Positions 52,307 through 63,400 of a stretch of 64,000 nt of DNA are shown in pieces. Below the pieces are notes generated by a model. That model saw nothing but the letters and a program-made list of their open reading frames with translations, did not search any database and had not been told where the DNA came from. The stretch's first letter is position 1; each line of letters starts with the position of its first letter. The position numbers were made by a program, and so were the translations under genes. Source of the DNA: Halobacillus sp. A5 (GTDB lineage: Bacteria > Bacillota > Bacilli > Bacillales > Halobacillaceae); contig NZ_JAIZEO010000005.1 in the NCBI RefSeq assembly GCF_024189315.1, positions 335,639 to 399,638 of the forward strand, given 5' to 3'.

Positions 52307-53047
52307 ATGTATCCATATTACTATAGACTGACAGCTGAACAGCCGACAGTCATTGCTTTTGCTCAAGGTGATGTGAATGGTGACGGGATCATGGATAACG
52401 TATATTTAACAGGGAAGAAACCGAATGATTCAGGCAGCCCTTTCACGACCGACATTACTCTGGTTATTCAGGACGGAAGAACTCAAGGCTTTTTCAGTAT
52501 CCCCCTCGAGTCTAATGCGGGCTATGAACCTTCTCTATTTTTAGGAGATTTCACCGGAAACGGGGTGGATGATATTCAAATAAACATCAACTCCGGCGGC
52601 AGCGGCGGCTATTACTTTGTGTACATTTATTCATTCCTAAACAACCAGGCACACGAGTTATTTAATTATGAAACGTTCAATGACCAATACTTATACGATG
52701 TGGTTTATCGTGATCACTATAAAGTAGACGTGACCAATCAAACGTTAAAGCTTGATTATATTATTGATATTAGTAATAAGGGAGAAGAATATCTTTCGGA
52801 AATATATACTAAAGACGGCATACTGAAGTCTCTTGTTCAAGGGTGGGTCTCCGGGTTAAACACGGCTTATCCAGTTGATTTTAATGGAGACGGCGTGTAT
52901 GAACTGTTTGTTTTCCAGCGTATAGCAGGCCGGTACAATGCGGATGGGCTGGGGCTCGTTCAATCTCCGCTTTACTGGAACGGGGAGGATTTTATAATTC
53001 AAGATCAATGGCAGTATGTTGCCGTGCCGGGCATGGAACAACAGTAA
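52307..53047 (+). CDS. FG-GAP/VCBS-like protein with Ca-binding type loops
   Basis: Protein of 246 aa without a signal peptide. Three DxNxDG-like loops (DVNGDGIMDN, DFTGNGVDD, DFNGDGVYE) recall the calcium loops of FG-GAP/VCBS beta-propeller proteins. A Gly-rich NSGGSGGYYF lies between. ATG at 52307 is 8 nt from AAAGGA; the ATG at 52298 touches the ribosome site. It may be a coat or surface-associated protein, but no partner gene supports this. Confidence 0.72.
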   Translation: MYPYYYRLTAEQPTVIAFAQGDVNGDGIMDNVYLTGKKPNDSGSPFTTDITLVIQDGRTQGFFSIPLESNAGYEPSLFLGDFTGNGVDDIQININSGGSGGYYFVYIYSFLNNQAHELFNYETFNDQYLYDVVYRDHYKVDVTNQTLKLDYIIDISNKGEEYLSEIYTKDGILKSLVQGWVSGLNTAYPVDFNGDGVYELFVFQRIAGRYNADGLGLVQSPLYWNGEDFIIQDQWQYVAVPGMEQQ

Positions 53048-53107
53048 TTTACTAACCTATGGTGAATATGGATGCAGTCAGGGTCTCTTGAATCTGTAAA
53101 AGGGATT

Positions 53108-54028
53108 CTACTGCTCCAGGAACTGTAGAATCGCATCTTTATTACGCTGATATACCTGCTCCCCTAACGTCATTAGATCGTTCATACAGTTAATATCATC
53201 AAAAGGGACTTCTTTAGTTAAATCATCGTCAATACGCAGGTAGCGGTCACCTAATAATAGTTGACTATGGTAAGATACCGATTCTGAAGACAGGTGAAGG
53301 GCCAAATCTAACAGCTTCGGCTTTGTTTTTAACGACGGAAGCTGTAAAGGCATCCATTGCCTCAGCCCCCAATATTTATTTTTTGTAAAAGAGAACTCAA
53401 TTTTCTGTCTTCCTGTACCAAACGATAGAACCTGGATATTTTCTAAGGACGTATGAAAGGACTGGATTACTTCAGTGATCGCAGCTATAGATGGATTGTT
53501 CGCCCACAGCCCCCCATCGATGGATAGATAGTGCTGGGAAATGTTATTAGGAGGAAAGTAAACGGGCGCTGAACAGGAAGAGAGAACGGCATTCCATAAA
53601 TGAACATCCTCTCTCGATTTATCACTTTCGTTTACGTGCGAGCGGTACGTAAATGGCCGGCCATGGGTAATGTCTACGGCTGGTATTAAGAGAGGTTTCT
53701 CAATTTCACTTAATTTAATTTCTCCGAAAACTTGACGAAGCATCTCCCTTAGATCTCGATCACTGTAAACACTCTTAAATAAACCGACCTTCGCCTGTCT
53801 CTTGAATATTTTCTTTCCATACGTTTGATAAAATTCCAGCACATCCTCCATTTTTTTATTTAAAGCAATAGATGCTGCTATAATCGAACCTGTACTTGTA
53901 CCTGCAATTAAGTCAAAGTCTTTTCCCACCTGAATTTGCCTGTCCTGCTCAACTGCTTTTAATATGGTGACAGGAAGAATTCCTCGAATCCCTCCCCCAT
54001 CTATACATAATATTTTCAACGTCTTCAC
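53108..54028 (-). CDS. Patatin-like phospholipase
   Basis: Protein of 306 aa with the complete patatin set: oxyanion hole DGGGIRGILP, nucleophile Ser in GTSTGSIIAA and catalytic Asp in DGGLWANNP. It should hydrolyse acyl esters of membrane lipids. No signal peptide, so it is cytosolic or membrane-associated. Monocistronic, convergent with the preceding gene. CBASS-type patatins exist, but no cyclase gene is near, so a defence role is not supported. Confidence 0.9.
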   Translation of the reverse strand: MKTLKILCIDGGGIRGILPVTILKAVEQDRQIQVGKDFDLIAGTSTGSIIAASIALNKKMEDVLEFYQTYGKKIFKRQAKVGLFKSVYSDRDLREMLRQVFGEIKLSEIEKPLLIPAVDITHGRPFTYRSHVNESDKSREDVHLWNAVLSSCSAPVYFPPNNISQHYLSIDGGLWANNPSIAAITEVIQSFHTSLENIQVLSFGTGRQKIEFSFTKNKYWGLRQWMPLQLPSLKTKPKLLDLALHLSSESVSYHSQLLLGDRYLRIDDDLTKEVPFDDINCMNDLMTLGEQVYQRNKDAILQFLEQ

Positions 54029-54173
54029 CTGTACTTTATCGTTTATTTAAAGTGTAACCATACTTTCATATCCGCATTCGACAAAAGAAATGCTTTGGAA
54101 GATTTCCAGTTAATTGTATGGTAAAATATAGATAGGAAACCTTAGTATTATAGCTCCAAGGAAGGTGGTTATA

Positions 54174-54608
54174 ATGAAGGAAAAGATTCTAGTAGCATAC
54201 GATGGTTCAGAACTTAGCAAGAAAGCTATTCAGGAAGCTTTATCGAAAGAATCAACTAACAATGAAGCTGAGGTCCATGTGGTCTCAGTCATTAAGCCGA
54301 CTGGCCCCTTTACGAATGCAAAAATGAGTGAAAGTATTGGAACAGAGCTGGCCGAACAGTTAAAATCTGACCTGGAAAAAATTAAGGAAGAGTTTAAAAC
54401 AGTTCACCACCCGATTGTAACTGAGGCGTTAGTCGGAAAAGGAGAAAGCAACCCCGGCATTAAAATTTGTGATTACGCCGCTGCAAATGACATCGACTTA
54501 ATTATTATAGGTAACCGCGGTTTTGGAAACGTAAAGAAGTTTTTCTTAGGCAGTGTGAGCAACAACGTTGTACAGCATGCTAAATGTCCAGTATTAGTCA
54601 TTAAATAA
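54174..54608 (+). CDS. Universal stress protein (UspA family)
   Basis: Protein of 144 aa with ILVAYDGSELSKKAIQEA at the start and the ATP-binding pattern IIGNRGFGNVKKFFLGSVS, ending HAKCPVLVIK. A cytosolic stress and starvation protein. ATG at 54174 is preceded by AAGGAAGG. Its terminator was the apparent target of an insertion sequence. Confidence 0.93.
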   Translation: MKEKILVAYDGSELSKKAIQEALSKESTNNEAEVHVVSVIKPTGPFTNAKMSESIGTELAEQLKSDLEKIKEEFKTVHHPIVTEALVGKGESNPGIKICDYAAANDIDLIIIGNRGFGNVKKFFLGSVSNNVVQHAKCPVLVIK

Positions 54609-54610
54609 AA

Positions 54611-54636
54611 GGAGCCTATCCGTTTGGATAGGCTCC
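54611..54636. repeat. 26-bp direct repeat, copy 1 (palindromic terminator)
   Basis: An 11-bp stem GGAGCCTATCC/GGATAGGCTCC with loop GTTT right after the uspA stop. An identical 26-bp copy lies at 55125-55150. The two copies bracket the IS remnant and look like a target-site duplication. Confidence 0.85.
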
Positions 54637-55124
54637 CTCAGGCTGTCGCGAAAGTCTCGACAGCCTGATTTTTTTGATTTCTTTTATTTTTCACCGCGTT
54701 CATTTGTTATCCTATAGATAAGAATCTGTTTAGGCGGTGATCTTTTGTTTCAGTCCAGAAAAGAACGACAAAATGAAATGGAAATCGTAACGATTGAAGA
54801 GCTTGTCCCGGAAAATCACTTACTCCGTAAGATTGACCAATACATAGATTTCTCCTTTATCCTCGAAAAAGTTCGAGAGCAGGCGTTACTGACGGCTGCC
54901 TGCCAGAACATGAAAAAGATTGCCCTTCACCTAACCAAGATGAGTTAGGTGAAGGGCGGTCAAATACCAGGAGACTCCTGCGGAAAAACGGGCGATCCGA
55001 GACCCCGCAGTGGGGTTTTCACGAGGAGGCTCGGGCGTTCGTCCGCGGAAAGCGAGTGGTATTTGTCCGCACGGGCGCACAAAAAAAAGCTTGTAGTAAA
55101 ACACAGGGTTTCTCTACAAGCTGA
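54637..55124 (+). mobile_element. IS1182-like insertion remnant (internally deleted)
   Basis: A 488-bp stretch between identical 26-bp repeats. Its ends are imperfect inverted repeats: left TCAGGCTGTCGCGAAAGTCT (54638-54657) against right TCAGCTTGTAGAGAAACCCT read inward from 55124. Each is followed by a hairpin and a T-run. Inside are the first 50-odd codons of an IS1182-type transposase, then unrelated GC-rich sequence (54955-55080) of the kind seen as dispersed repeats in Bacillaceae. Too short to be active alone; it might be mobilised in trans. Confidence 0.75.
54745..54948 (+). pseudogene. IS1182-family transposase N-terminal fragment
   Basis: From TTG at 54745 the frame reads FQSRKERQNEMEIVTIEELV and PENHLLRKIDQYIDFSF, the typical N-terminal domain of IS1182 transposases. 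After about residue 52 the similarity ends and the frame closes at 54948. The catalytic DDE part is missing. GGCGGTGAT upstream may be the old ribosome site. Confidence 0.78.
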
Positions 55125-55150
55125 GGAGCCTATCCGTTTGGATAGGCTCC
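55125..55150. repeat. 26-bp direct repeat, copy 2 (terminator of the aminotransferase gene)
   Basis: Identical to 54611-54636. It now stands 8 bp beyond the stop of the aminotransferase gene and is flanked by TTTT on the plus strand. Before the insertion, one copy probably served both convergent genes. Confidence 0.85.
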
Positions 55151-55158
55151 TTTTCATA

Positions 55159-56475
55159 TCAACTATAAACCCCAATTTCTTCTTCGTAAGACTTGAGGGC
55201 CTGATCAAACATTTGCAAGCCTTCATCAATCTGTTCTTTCGTTACCGTCAGAGGAGGGATCATTCGAATAATTTCAGTTTGATTTCCGCCAAAATAGAAA
55301 AGCACTCCATTTTCAAGTGAAGTATCTAAAACTTTGAATAATCCCTCGCTATTCGGTGCTCCTGTCTTAGGATTGATAATTTCAATTCCGATCATCAGCC
55401 CTACTGAGCGCACGCGGCCAATTACAGGATGCTTCGCTTTAATTTCCTGCAGCTTTTGTACTGCATAAGCTCCAACCTCCTTCGTATTGGCCAGCAGGTT
55501 CTCTTCTTTAATGACATCAAGTACTGCGTTAGCGGCTGAGCACGCTATAGGATTACCGCCGAATGTGGTGGCGTGGCTGCCGAGCGGCCACTGCTTCATC
55601 AATTCATTCGAAGCCACCGTGGCACTAAGCGGCATGCCATTGGCAATTCCTTTAGCAATCGCCATTATGTCCGGCGTTACATCGAATGTTTGAGAGGCAA
55701 ACCATTCACCCGTCCGTCCAAAACCTGTCTGCACCTCGTCAAAAATGAGGAGAATATTATGACGATCACACAGCTCTCTCACTTTTTTCAGCCAGGCTTT
55801 AGGCGGTACAATATATCCACCTTCTCCAAGAACCGGCTCGACAATCACCGCTGCTACTTCTTCTGGAGTAACTTGATGAGCAAATAATCTTTCAAAATCT
55901 TTCTCAAGCTGCTCTACCACATATTCTTCCGGATCGTGCTCTTTAGGACATTCATCTACCTGGGCATAGGGCACTTGATATGACCCTGAGGGCTGGAGGA
56001 ATTTACGGTATTTGCTTTTGGAGCTTGTAACACTTAAAGCTCCCATTGACCTTCCGTGAAAGCCGCCTATGAAGGAAACAATATAAGGGCGCTGCGTGAC
56101 GTGCTTCGCAAGTTTAATTGCACCTTCAATGGCTTCTGCCCCGCTGTTTCCAAAAAAGAAGCAATCGAGATTGCCCGGCATAATTTCGGCTAAGCGGTCA
56201 GCTAATTTTAAAATTGATTCATAAATAATAACTCCTGAAGGACCGTGACCAAGCTGATCAGCTCCTTCTTTAATTGCTTCCACTACCTTTGGATGACGAT
56301 GGCCAACATTAGTTGTGGCAATCCCGGAAGTAAAATCTAAATATTTTTTACCGTCCACCCCATAGTAATAGCAGCCTTCCTCTTTTACGACAGGAAGGTT
56401 CGGATGATCCTTCGCCATACTGGGTGCCAGACGATTTGACATATTCTTAACAAGGTGACTCCAATCATGTCCCAT
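55159..56475 (-). CDS. Class III PLP aminotransferase (GabT/4-aminobutyrate type)
   Basis: Protein of 438 aa with [17 protein letters not shown] (PLP phosphate site), [30 protein letters not shown] and [17 protein letters not shown], with the Schiff-base Lys in AKG. It transfers an omega-amino group, most likely from GABA or a similar amine, to 2-oxoglutarate; the exact donor is uncertain. ATG at 56475 is 8 nt from GGAGG; GTG at 56481 is too close to it. It follows the YjiH-type transporter gene by 45 bp, so import and use of one substrate are plausible. Confidence 0.87.
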   Translation of the reverse strand: MGHDWSHLVKNMSNRLAPSMAKDHPNLPVVKEEGCYYYGVDGKKYLDFTSGIATTNVGHRHPKVVEAIKEGADQLGHGPSGVIIYESILKLADRLAEIMPGNLDCFFFGNSGAEAIEGAIKLAKHVTQRPYIVSFIGGFHGRSMGALSVTSSKSKYRKFLQPSGSYQVPYAQVDECPKEHDPEEYVVEQLEKDFERLFAHQVTPEEVAAVIVEPVLGEGGYIVPPKAWLKKVRELCDRHNILLIFDEVQTGFGRTGEWFASQTFDVTPDIMAIAKGIANGMPLSATVASNELMKQWPLGSHATTFGGNPIACSAANAVLDVIKEENLLANTKEVGAYAVQKLQEIKAKHPVIGRVRSVGLMIGIEIINPKTGAPNSEGLFKVLDTSLENGVLFYFGGNQTEIIRMIPPLTVTKEQIDEGLQMFDQALKSYEEEIGVYS

Positions 56476-56520
56476 ATTCACAACCTCCTCCTACAATCTC
56501 TCATAATCGTAACACTTGTT

Positions 56521-57900
56521 TTAAAAGAATAATAGATGAGCCATCAGAGCTGCAATTGGCAGAGTAACAACGGTTCGCTGCAGGAAAATCACAAACAGTT
56601 CCAGCAGATTCAATGGAATTTTAGACTTGATTAATAAAATTCCTATTTCAGACATATAGACAAGCTGTGTTAAAGACATAACCCCGATTACAAAGCGCGT
56701 AAGCTCGGGCTCTATCCCTGCCCCGACTACAGCCGGAAGGAACATATCCGCAAACCCTACGATCATCGCAGGTGCTGCCTCTGCTGCTTCTGGAATTTGA
56801 AGCAGGTTTAATAAAGGGATAAACGGATAAGACAGGTACGTAAAGACAGGCGTAAATTCAGCAATAATTAACGCAATAGTACCAATCGCCATTACGAGAG
56901 GAATCAGCCCCAGCCATATATCCGCAACATTGAAAATCCCCCGGCTTATAACGTCTTTTGCGCTTTTTACCTGATCGGCTTTCTTCACGGCTTGATCCAC
57001 TCCCCAGCGGAAGCTTGTGATGCCTTCTGGAACGGCTTCATCAATTTGTTTTCCTACCGGCTCATAATACGTATTCTTTTTTCTTGAAAGCGGCGGAATA
57101 CGCGGGCAGATCACAGCAGCTATGACTCCGCACACTGCCACGGTGAAATAGAATTGAACAAACATGTCGTCAATATCAATAAGACGTGCAATTACTAAAC
57201 TGAAAGCAATCGAAGCAATCGAGAAATTTGTTGCTACGACCGCTGCTTCCCTTTTTGAATAATAACCTCCTTCATATTGCTGCGTTGTCAGCAATACGCC
57301 GACGGTACCGCTCCCCATCCATGAGGCCAGCGCATCAACAGAAGAACGGCCCGGAAGCTTAAATAATGGATTCATTACTTTTCTAACAACAGCCCCAATG
57401 AAATCCATAAGTCCGAACTCCAGCAGCAGCGGCATAAATAAACTGGCAAATAGAAACCAAACCATTAAGACAGGTATTAAATCAAACAGTACTACTTGAC
57501 CGGTAAGCTCAGATGAAATAATCTCAGGTCCGGCTCCTGCAAGGGTTAAAGTAGCGAAAACAGCACCTAAAATACGTAGAATAATCCAGAAAGCACTGAT
57601 ATCAAACAAGCTGGATAAAAATTTATGATTGCGTATAGATGGATGACTTATTGCTTTGATTACGAATGCCCCAACGACTGATAACCAGATAATAATTGTC
57701 ATAAATAAAGGAATGTATTCTTCTATTGCTGCCTGAAGACCATCGGCCATTACCCCGAGCCCAATTGTAACTGTTCCATTCACCGAAACAGGGACAAGAA
57801 ATAATAATACCCCAATAATCGACGGCACTAAGAATTTCACAAGCTGCCCCGGCGTATAGTTTTGCGTGATGTACTCTTCTTCCCTTTTTTCTGCATCCAT
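56521..57900 (-). CDS. YjiH-family membrane protein (nucleoside-recognition gate domain)
   Basis: Membrane protein of 459 aa with about ten hydrophobic segments and two gate-like repeats of PF07670: DALASWMGSGTVGVLLTTQQ near residue 190 and PAMIVGFADMFLPAVVGAGI near 385. Such proteins are thought to transport small metabolites. Co-transcription with a class III aminotransferase suggests an amino acid or amine substrate. The start is ATG at 57900, but the ribosome site (AGGGGGAATT) is moderate. Confidence 0.83.
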   Translation of the reverse strand: MDAEKREEEYITQNYTPGQLVKFLVPSIIGVLLFLVPVSVNGTVTIGLGVMADGLQAAIEEYIPLFMTIIIWLSVVGAFVIKAISHPSIRNHKFLSSLFDISAFWIILRILGAVFATLTLAGAGPEIISSELTGQVVLFDLIPVLMVWFLFASLFMPLLLEFGLMDFIGAVVRKVMNPLFKLPGRSSVDALASWMGSGTVGVLLTTQQYEGGYYSKREAAVVATNFSIASIAFSLVIARLIDIDDMFVQFYFTVAVCGVIAAVICPRIPPLSRKKNTYYEPVGKQIDEAVPEGITSFRWGVDQAVKKADQVKSAKDVISRGIFNVADIWLGLIPLVMAIGTIALIIAEFTPVFTYLSYPFIPLLNLLQIPEAAEAAPAMIVGFADMFLPAVVGAGIEPELTRFVIGVMSLTQLVYMSEIGILLIKSKIPLNLLELFVIFLQRTVVTLPIAALMAHLLFF

Positions 57901-58334
57901 AATTTGAATTCCCCCTATAAATGAATAAATATTGTATAAAAAAGTAGTGCATAATACTTAAATTCCCGTTTCCAATTTACTAATCATACATTTAATTGCA
58001 TTAAAATTCAATAGAGGTTGATAGATTTTAAAATTCACTATAACGATAGTCGGGATTGGCTTTACATCAAGCTTTTGGCAAGTATAACAGAAATCTTTCG
58101 ACATATTTTAATATTAAGAAAATTCACTACATTATAATTATATATGTCACTAATTGTCGAAACTTACGAGTATATTTAGGACTAATTAATTACCATTTTA
58201 AAACAATTATTTCTTGATTTCTGAATAAACCCTGGTCAAAGATGAAAAATTACGAATATTCTCTTGATTCCTCACATTATTTAGTGTAATGTAAGTCGCA
58301 ACAATGTTTTGCCGTAGGAAATTTCATATGCTTT
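57901..58334. other. AT-rich intergenic region between divergent genes
   Basis: About 430 bp that should hold the transporter promoter (minus) and the methionine promoter (plus). Apart from the promoter at 58264-58292 I see no clear operator, repeat or small gene. Confidence 0.6.
58264..58292 (+). promoter_or_regulatory. Putative sigma-A promoter of the S-box transcript
   Basis: TTGATT (58264-58269), a 17-bp spacer and TAATGT (58287-58292), about 40 bp before the SAM riboswitch. The -35 is good and the -10 moderate. Confidence 0.55.
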
Positions 58335-58436
58335 CTTATCTCGAGAGGTGAAGGGACTGGCCCGATGAAGCCTCAGCAACCACTGGTCCGTCAGTATGGT
58401 GCTAACTCCAGCAAGTTACTAAACTTGGCAGATAAG
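58335..58436 (+). promoter_or_regulatory. SAM-I (S-box) riboswitch
   Basis: Classic S-box: P1 CTTATC/GATAAG (58335-58340 with 58431-58436), GAGAGGTGAAGGGACTGGCC, CGATGAAGCCTCAGCAACC, then GGTGCTAACTCCAGCAAG and CTTGGCAGATAAG. It binds S-adenosylmethionine and turns off transcription of the downstream methionine genes when SAM is plentiful. Confidence 0.97.
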
Positions 58437-58458
58437 GAGAGGATTAATTACGAATTAA

Positions 58459-58484
58459 AGTCTTCTTCTTAAGAAGGCTTTTTT
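58459..58484 (+). terminator. Riboswitch-controlled terminator
   Basis: Stem AGTCTTCTT/AAGAAGGCT with a 3-nt loop and a T-run, 22 nt after the S-box. This is the expression platform; it should form when SAM is bound. Confidence 0.88.
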
Positions 58485-58522
58485 GTATTTATAGCGGTAC
58501 TCTATAATCAAGGAGGAAATGT

Positions 58523-60403
58523 ATGAATTTGAAAGAGGCTCTTCAATCTCAAATTCTCGTAGGGGACGGTGCTCTGGGAACACTTCTCTACTCTTATGGG
58601 ATCGATCAATGCTTTGAAGATTTAAACCGTACACATCCAACTGAAGTTCTTAATGTCCATAAAGCTTATGTAGAGGCCGGTGCTGATGTCATCCAGACGA
58701 ACACATACGGTGCCAATTACGTCAAATTATCACGATATGGACTTGAAGATAAAGTAAAGGAAATTAATGCAGCGGCTATAAAGATCGCAAAGCAAGCTGC
58801 CAAGGACCACAATTATGTGGTAGGAACGATCGGCGGCATCCGGGCGATCAGTAAACAGGCCGTCTCATTGGAGGAAATTAAAGGAAGTTTCAGGGAGCAG
58901 TTATACTGCATGCTTTTTGAAGGAGTGGACGGTATTTTATTAGAAACCTTTTACGATTTCGAAGAGCTGTCCACTGTCGTTCAAATCGCTAGAAAAGAAA
59001 CGAAGCTGCCCATTATTGCACAAGTTTCGATGCATGAGCCGGGAGTACTCCAGGACGGAACTTCTCTAGCAGATGCATTAACCGCTCTGGAAAACATGGG
59101 AGCAGACGTAGTAGGCATCAATTGCCGATTGGGTCCTTATCACATGACCCAGGCCTTAGAAGGTGTCCCTCTCCCTAAGAAAGCTGTTCTGTCTGCATAT
59201 CCGAATGCCAGCCTCCCTGCTTATCAGGACGGCCGTCTCGTTTATAAAACAGACGCAAATTATTTTAAAGCAAGTGCACGCTCACTTTACGAAGAGGGCG
59301 CGCGTTTAATCGGAGGCTGCTGTGGAACTACACCCGAACATATCGCAGCCATTGCTGAGGAAGTAAAAGGGAAACAACCGATTCAGCAGAAAGTCGTTCA
59401 TCAAGAGCCTGCAGAGGTTCAAGCACCTAATGAATCCGGAGATCATAAACCCCACCTTCACGAAATTGCGGCTGAGCGGCCATCTGTTATCGTAGAGCTG
59501 GATCCCCCGAAAAAACTTAAGACTGACCGCTACATGAAAGGGGCGCAGGCGTTACGAGATGCCGGGGTGGATTCCGTTACACTGGCTGATAATTCGCTTG
59601 CAAGCCCGCGGATCAGCAACACAGCCATCGCTTCCATTATTAAACAGCAATACGATATTAACCCACTAGTACACATTGCCTGCCGGGATCGTAATTTAAT
59701 CGGGCTGCAATCCCATTTAATGGGACTTCACACATTAGGAATTACTGAAGTATTAGCAATTACTGGCGACCCGACCAAAATTGGTGATTTTCCAGGAGCG
59801 ACGTCCGTTTATGATTTATCTTCCTTTGATTTAATTCAATATATAAAGCAGCTCAACAAAGGAATTTCTTTCTCAGGTAAATCGCTCGGCATGAATACAA
59901 ACTTCTCCGTGGCAGCAGCCTTTAACCCGAACGTCCGTAACCTTAACCGGGCTGTAGGGAGACTTGAGAAAAAGATAACTTACGGCGCTGACTATTTTAT
60001 CAGCCAGCCGGTTTACAGCGTTGAACAGATTAAGGAAGTTTATGAAGCGACAAAACACATTGATGCGCCCATCTACATTGGAATTATGCCGCTGACGAGC
60101 TCTCGAAATGCAGAGTTTCTGCACAATGAAGTACCCGGCATTAAACTCTCAGATGATATCCGTCAGTGTATGGAGAATGTAAGTCACGATCCCGCGCTTG
60201 CTCAAGCAGAAGGAATCGCTATTGCCAAGACGTTAATTGATACAGCCGCTGAGCTTTTTAATGGAATTTACTTAATTACTCCATTTTTACGTTATGAGAT
60301 TACTGTAGAATTGACCAATTATATAAAAGAAGTTACCAAGCAACGTGCAGAAAGGACGGTTCACCATGAAAACAACACCATTTCACCAGCATCTTTCAAA
60401 TAG
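58523..60403 (+). CDS. yitJ: Homocysteine S-methyltransferase / methylenetetrahydrofolate reductase fusion
   Basis: Protein of 626 aa with two domains. Residues 1 to about 290 are a homocysteine methyltransferase-type barrel with the Zn-binding [11 protein letters not shown]. About 330-615 is an MTHFR domain with [27 protein letters not shown] and [11 protein letters not shown]. The MTHFR part makes 5-methyl-THF for MetH; the first part also resembles the MetH N-terminus. ATG at 58523 has AAGGAGG upstream. The last 38 bp overlap metH. Expression is under the S-box. Confidence 0.95.
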   Translation: MNLKEALQSQILVGDGALGTLLYSYGIDQCFEDLNRTHPTEVLNVHKAYVEAGADVIQTNTYGANYVKLSRYGLEDKVKEINAAAIKIAKQAAKDHNYVVGTIGGIRAISKQAVSLEEIKGSFREQLYCMLFEGVDGILLETFYDFEELSTVVQIARKETKLPIIAQVSMHEPGVLQDGTSLADALTALENMGADVVGINCRLGPYHMTQALEGVPLPKKAVLSAYPNASLPAYQDGRLVYKTDANYFKASARSLYEEGARLIGGCCGTTPEHIAAIAEEVKGKQPIQQKVVHQEPAEVQAPNESGDHKPHLHEIAAERPSVIVELDPPKKLKTDRYMKGAQALRDAGVDSVTLADNSLASPRISNTAIASIIKQQYDINPLVHIACRDRNLIGLQSHLMGLHTLGITEVLAITGDPTKIGDFPGATSVYDLSSFDLIQYIKQLNKGISFSGKSLGMNTNFSVAAAFNPNVRNLNRAVGRLEKKITYGADYFISQPVYSVEQIKEVYEATKHIDAPIYIGIMPLTSSRNAEFLHNEVPGIKLSDDIRQCMENVSHDPALAQAEGIAIAKTLIDTAAELFNGIYLITPFLRYEITVELTNYIKEVTKQRAERTVHHENNTISPASFK

Positions 60404-63400
60404 AATTTTAGTGTTAGACGGAGCTATGGGAACGATGCTCCAGGACGCCGACCTTTCCCCTGATGATTTTGGAGGAGAATTATATGACGGGTGTAATGAA
60501 TACTTGAATTTCACATCTCCAGGTGTTATTGATTGGATTCATGATGAATATTTAAAATCCGGAGCCGATATTATTGAAACAAATACATTCGGAGCCACCG
60601 ACCTTGTCCTCGATGAATACGAACTAGGGCACTTAGCAGAAGAGATTAATATTAAAGCCGCACAAATTGCTAAAAATGTTGCAGATCGACATTCAACAGA
60701 GGAGCGTCCCCGCTTCGTTGCCGGTGCTATGGGACCGACAACGAAAACGCTCTCCGTTACAGGCGGCACAACGTTTGTACATTTGACGAATGCTTATCAG
60801 GAGCAGGCCCGCGGTCTTCTTAAAGGCGGGGTCGACCTTCTTTTACTAGAAACTTCTCAAGACATGTTGAATGTAAAAGCGGCGTATCTTGGGATATCCC
60901 GTGCTTTTAAAGAACTTGATCAAGAAGTACCGCTCATGGTGTCAGGGACCATTGAGCCCATGGGAACTACGCTTGCGGGACAGACCATTGAAGCGTTCTA
61001 TCTATCGCTTGAACATATGAAACCTGCTGTCGTCGGGCTGAACTGTGCTACGGGTCCTGAATTTATGAGAGATCACATTCGCTCATTATCTGACTTAGCC
61101 ACAACAAACGTCAGCTGTTATCCAAATGCCGGGCTGCCTGATGAAGAGGGGAACTATCACGAAACACCTGAATCGCTGGCTGAAAAAATTGCCGGGTTCG
61201 CTGAGAAAGGCTGGCTTAATGTCGTCGGAGGCTGCTGTGGCACCACACCAGACCATATTCGTGCACTGGTAGAAGCAGTAAAAGATTTTGAGCCGAGAAA
61301 AGCACCTGATAGTCACGCACACGCTGTAGCTGGAATTGAGCCTTTTATTTACGAAGACAAAAATGACCGTCCTATTTTAATCGGAGAGCGGACAAATGTT
61401 ATTGGTTCCCGTAAATTCAAGCGGTTAATTGCTGAAGAGAAATTCGAAGAAGCATCAGAAATAGCTCGTGCGCAGGTAAAAAAAGGAGCTCAAGTGATCG
61501 ATATCTGTCTGGCCGATCCGGACCGTGATGAAGTGCAGGATATGGAAGAATTCATGAAGCAGGTTATTAATAAAGTGAAGGTACCTCTTATTATTGACTC
61601 GACTGACGTGGATGTTATCGAGAAGGCTCTTACCTATTCTCAAGGTAAAGTAATTATCAATTCGATTAACTTAGAAGACGGTGAAGACCGTTTCAAGGAA
61701 ATCCTGCCTTTAGTTCAGCAATATGGAGCTGCAGTCGTCGTTGGTACCATTGATGAAGAAGGTATGGCCGTTACAGCAGAACGCAAGCTTGAGATCGCTG
61801 TTCGTTCAAGAAATATTCTCGTTGAAGATTACGGACTTAATGAATCAGATATTATTTTCGATCCTCTTGTCTTCCCTGTTGGTACTGGAGATGAGCAGTA
61901 TATCGGCTCTGCAGATGAAACAGTCGAAGGTATTCGTATGATTAAGGAGAAGCTGCCGAACTGTCAGACCGTTTTAGGTGTCAGCAATGTGTCCTTTGGT
62001 CTTCCTCCTGTAGGAAGAGAGGTATTAAACGCCGTTTATCTTTATCATTGTACAAAAGCTGGACTTGATTACGCGATCGTCAATACAGAGAAGCTTGAGC
62101 GCTTTGCTTCTATCGCCCAGGAAGAAATCGATCAGGCCAACGAACTTCTTTTTGAGACAACAGACGCTACATTAGCCAAATTCACGGCCTTTTACCGTGG
62201 TAAAAAGAAAGAGGTAAAGGTGCCGACAGCCACGATGAGCTTACCGGAACGTCTGGCTCACTACGTCGTTGAAGGAACAAAAGAAGGACTGATCCCTGAT
62301 TTAGAAAAAGCATTAGCTGCTTATCCAACACCTTTACAGATCATAAACGGTCCATTAATGGATGGTATGGCCGAGGTCGGCCGTCTCTTTAATGACAACC
62401 AGCTGATTGTTGCTGAGGTTCTGCAAAGTGCTGAAGTGATGAAAACGTCTGTAGCCCACCTTGAACCACATATGGAAAAAGATGATACGTCGAATAAAAA
62501 AGGCAAAATCCTACTGGCCACTGTAAAAGGCGACGTACACGATATCGGTAAAAACCTTGTTGACATTATCCTTAGTAACAACGGGTTTAATGTTGTTGAC
62601 CTCGGGATTAAGGTCACATCCACTGAACTTATTGAACAAATTAAAAACGAAAACCCGGACTTTGTCGGATTATCCGGACTGCTCGTGAAATCCGCTCAGC
62701 AGATGGTATTGACAGCTCAAGATCTGAAGCAGCAGCGAATTGATATTCCTATTTTAGTTGGCGGCGCTGCGCTTTCACGAAAGTTCACCAATACGAAAAT
62801 CGCTCCGCAGTACGAAGGAACAGTTTTTTATGCGAAGGACGCGATGGATGGGCTGTCGTTATCGAACCGGCTGAGTCATGAAGAAGACCGTCAGCTCTTG
62901 ATTGAAGAACAGCGCGAAAAGCAGGAGCAGGCCATTACGAGAGGCGCAGAACAAGCTGCCAAAAAGCCGGCCTCCACCGCTGTAGCTGAAAAACCGGTCT
63001 CCACGGTGTCGAAAACGGTTCCTGTATTTAAACCTCATGATTTCAATCAGCATCTATTGAGAAATTATTCAGTTGCCCATATTGAACCTTACATTAATAT
63101 GCAAATGTTAATCGGTCACCACTTAGGGTTAAAAGGTAAATTCTCAAAACTAATGGAACAGAAAAATGAAAAGGCTCTACATTTGAAAGAAGTGGTTGAT
63201 GAATTGATTGAAAAAGCTCAAAAAGAAGGGATCATTCAGCCCTCTGCACTCTATCAATTCTTCCCGGCTCAGTCGGATGGGGACGACGTCATTATTTATG
63301 ATCCAAATGATCATAAAACGATCATTGAACGGTTCACGTTCCCAAGGCAGAACCAGGAGCCTTACCTTTGTTTAGCCGACTATCTGCGGTCTGTCGACAG

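Noticed and set aside
53108..54028. Patatin gene as a CBASS defence effector
   Set aside because: No CD-NTase or other defence gene lies beside it; a housekeeping lipase is the simpler reading.
54949..55320. Plus-strand 123-aa frame after the transposase fragment
   Set aside because: It crosses the IS end, the terminator and the aminotransferase 3' end in antisense; no ribosome site or family match.
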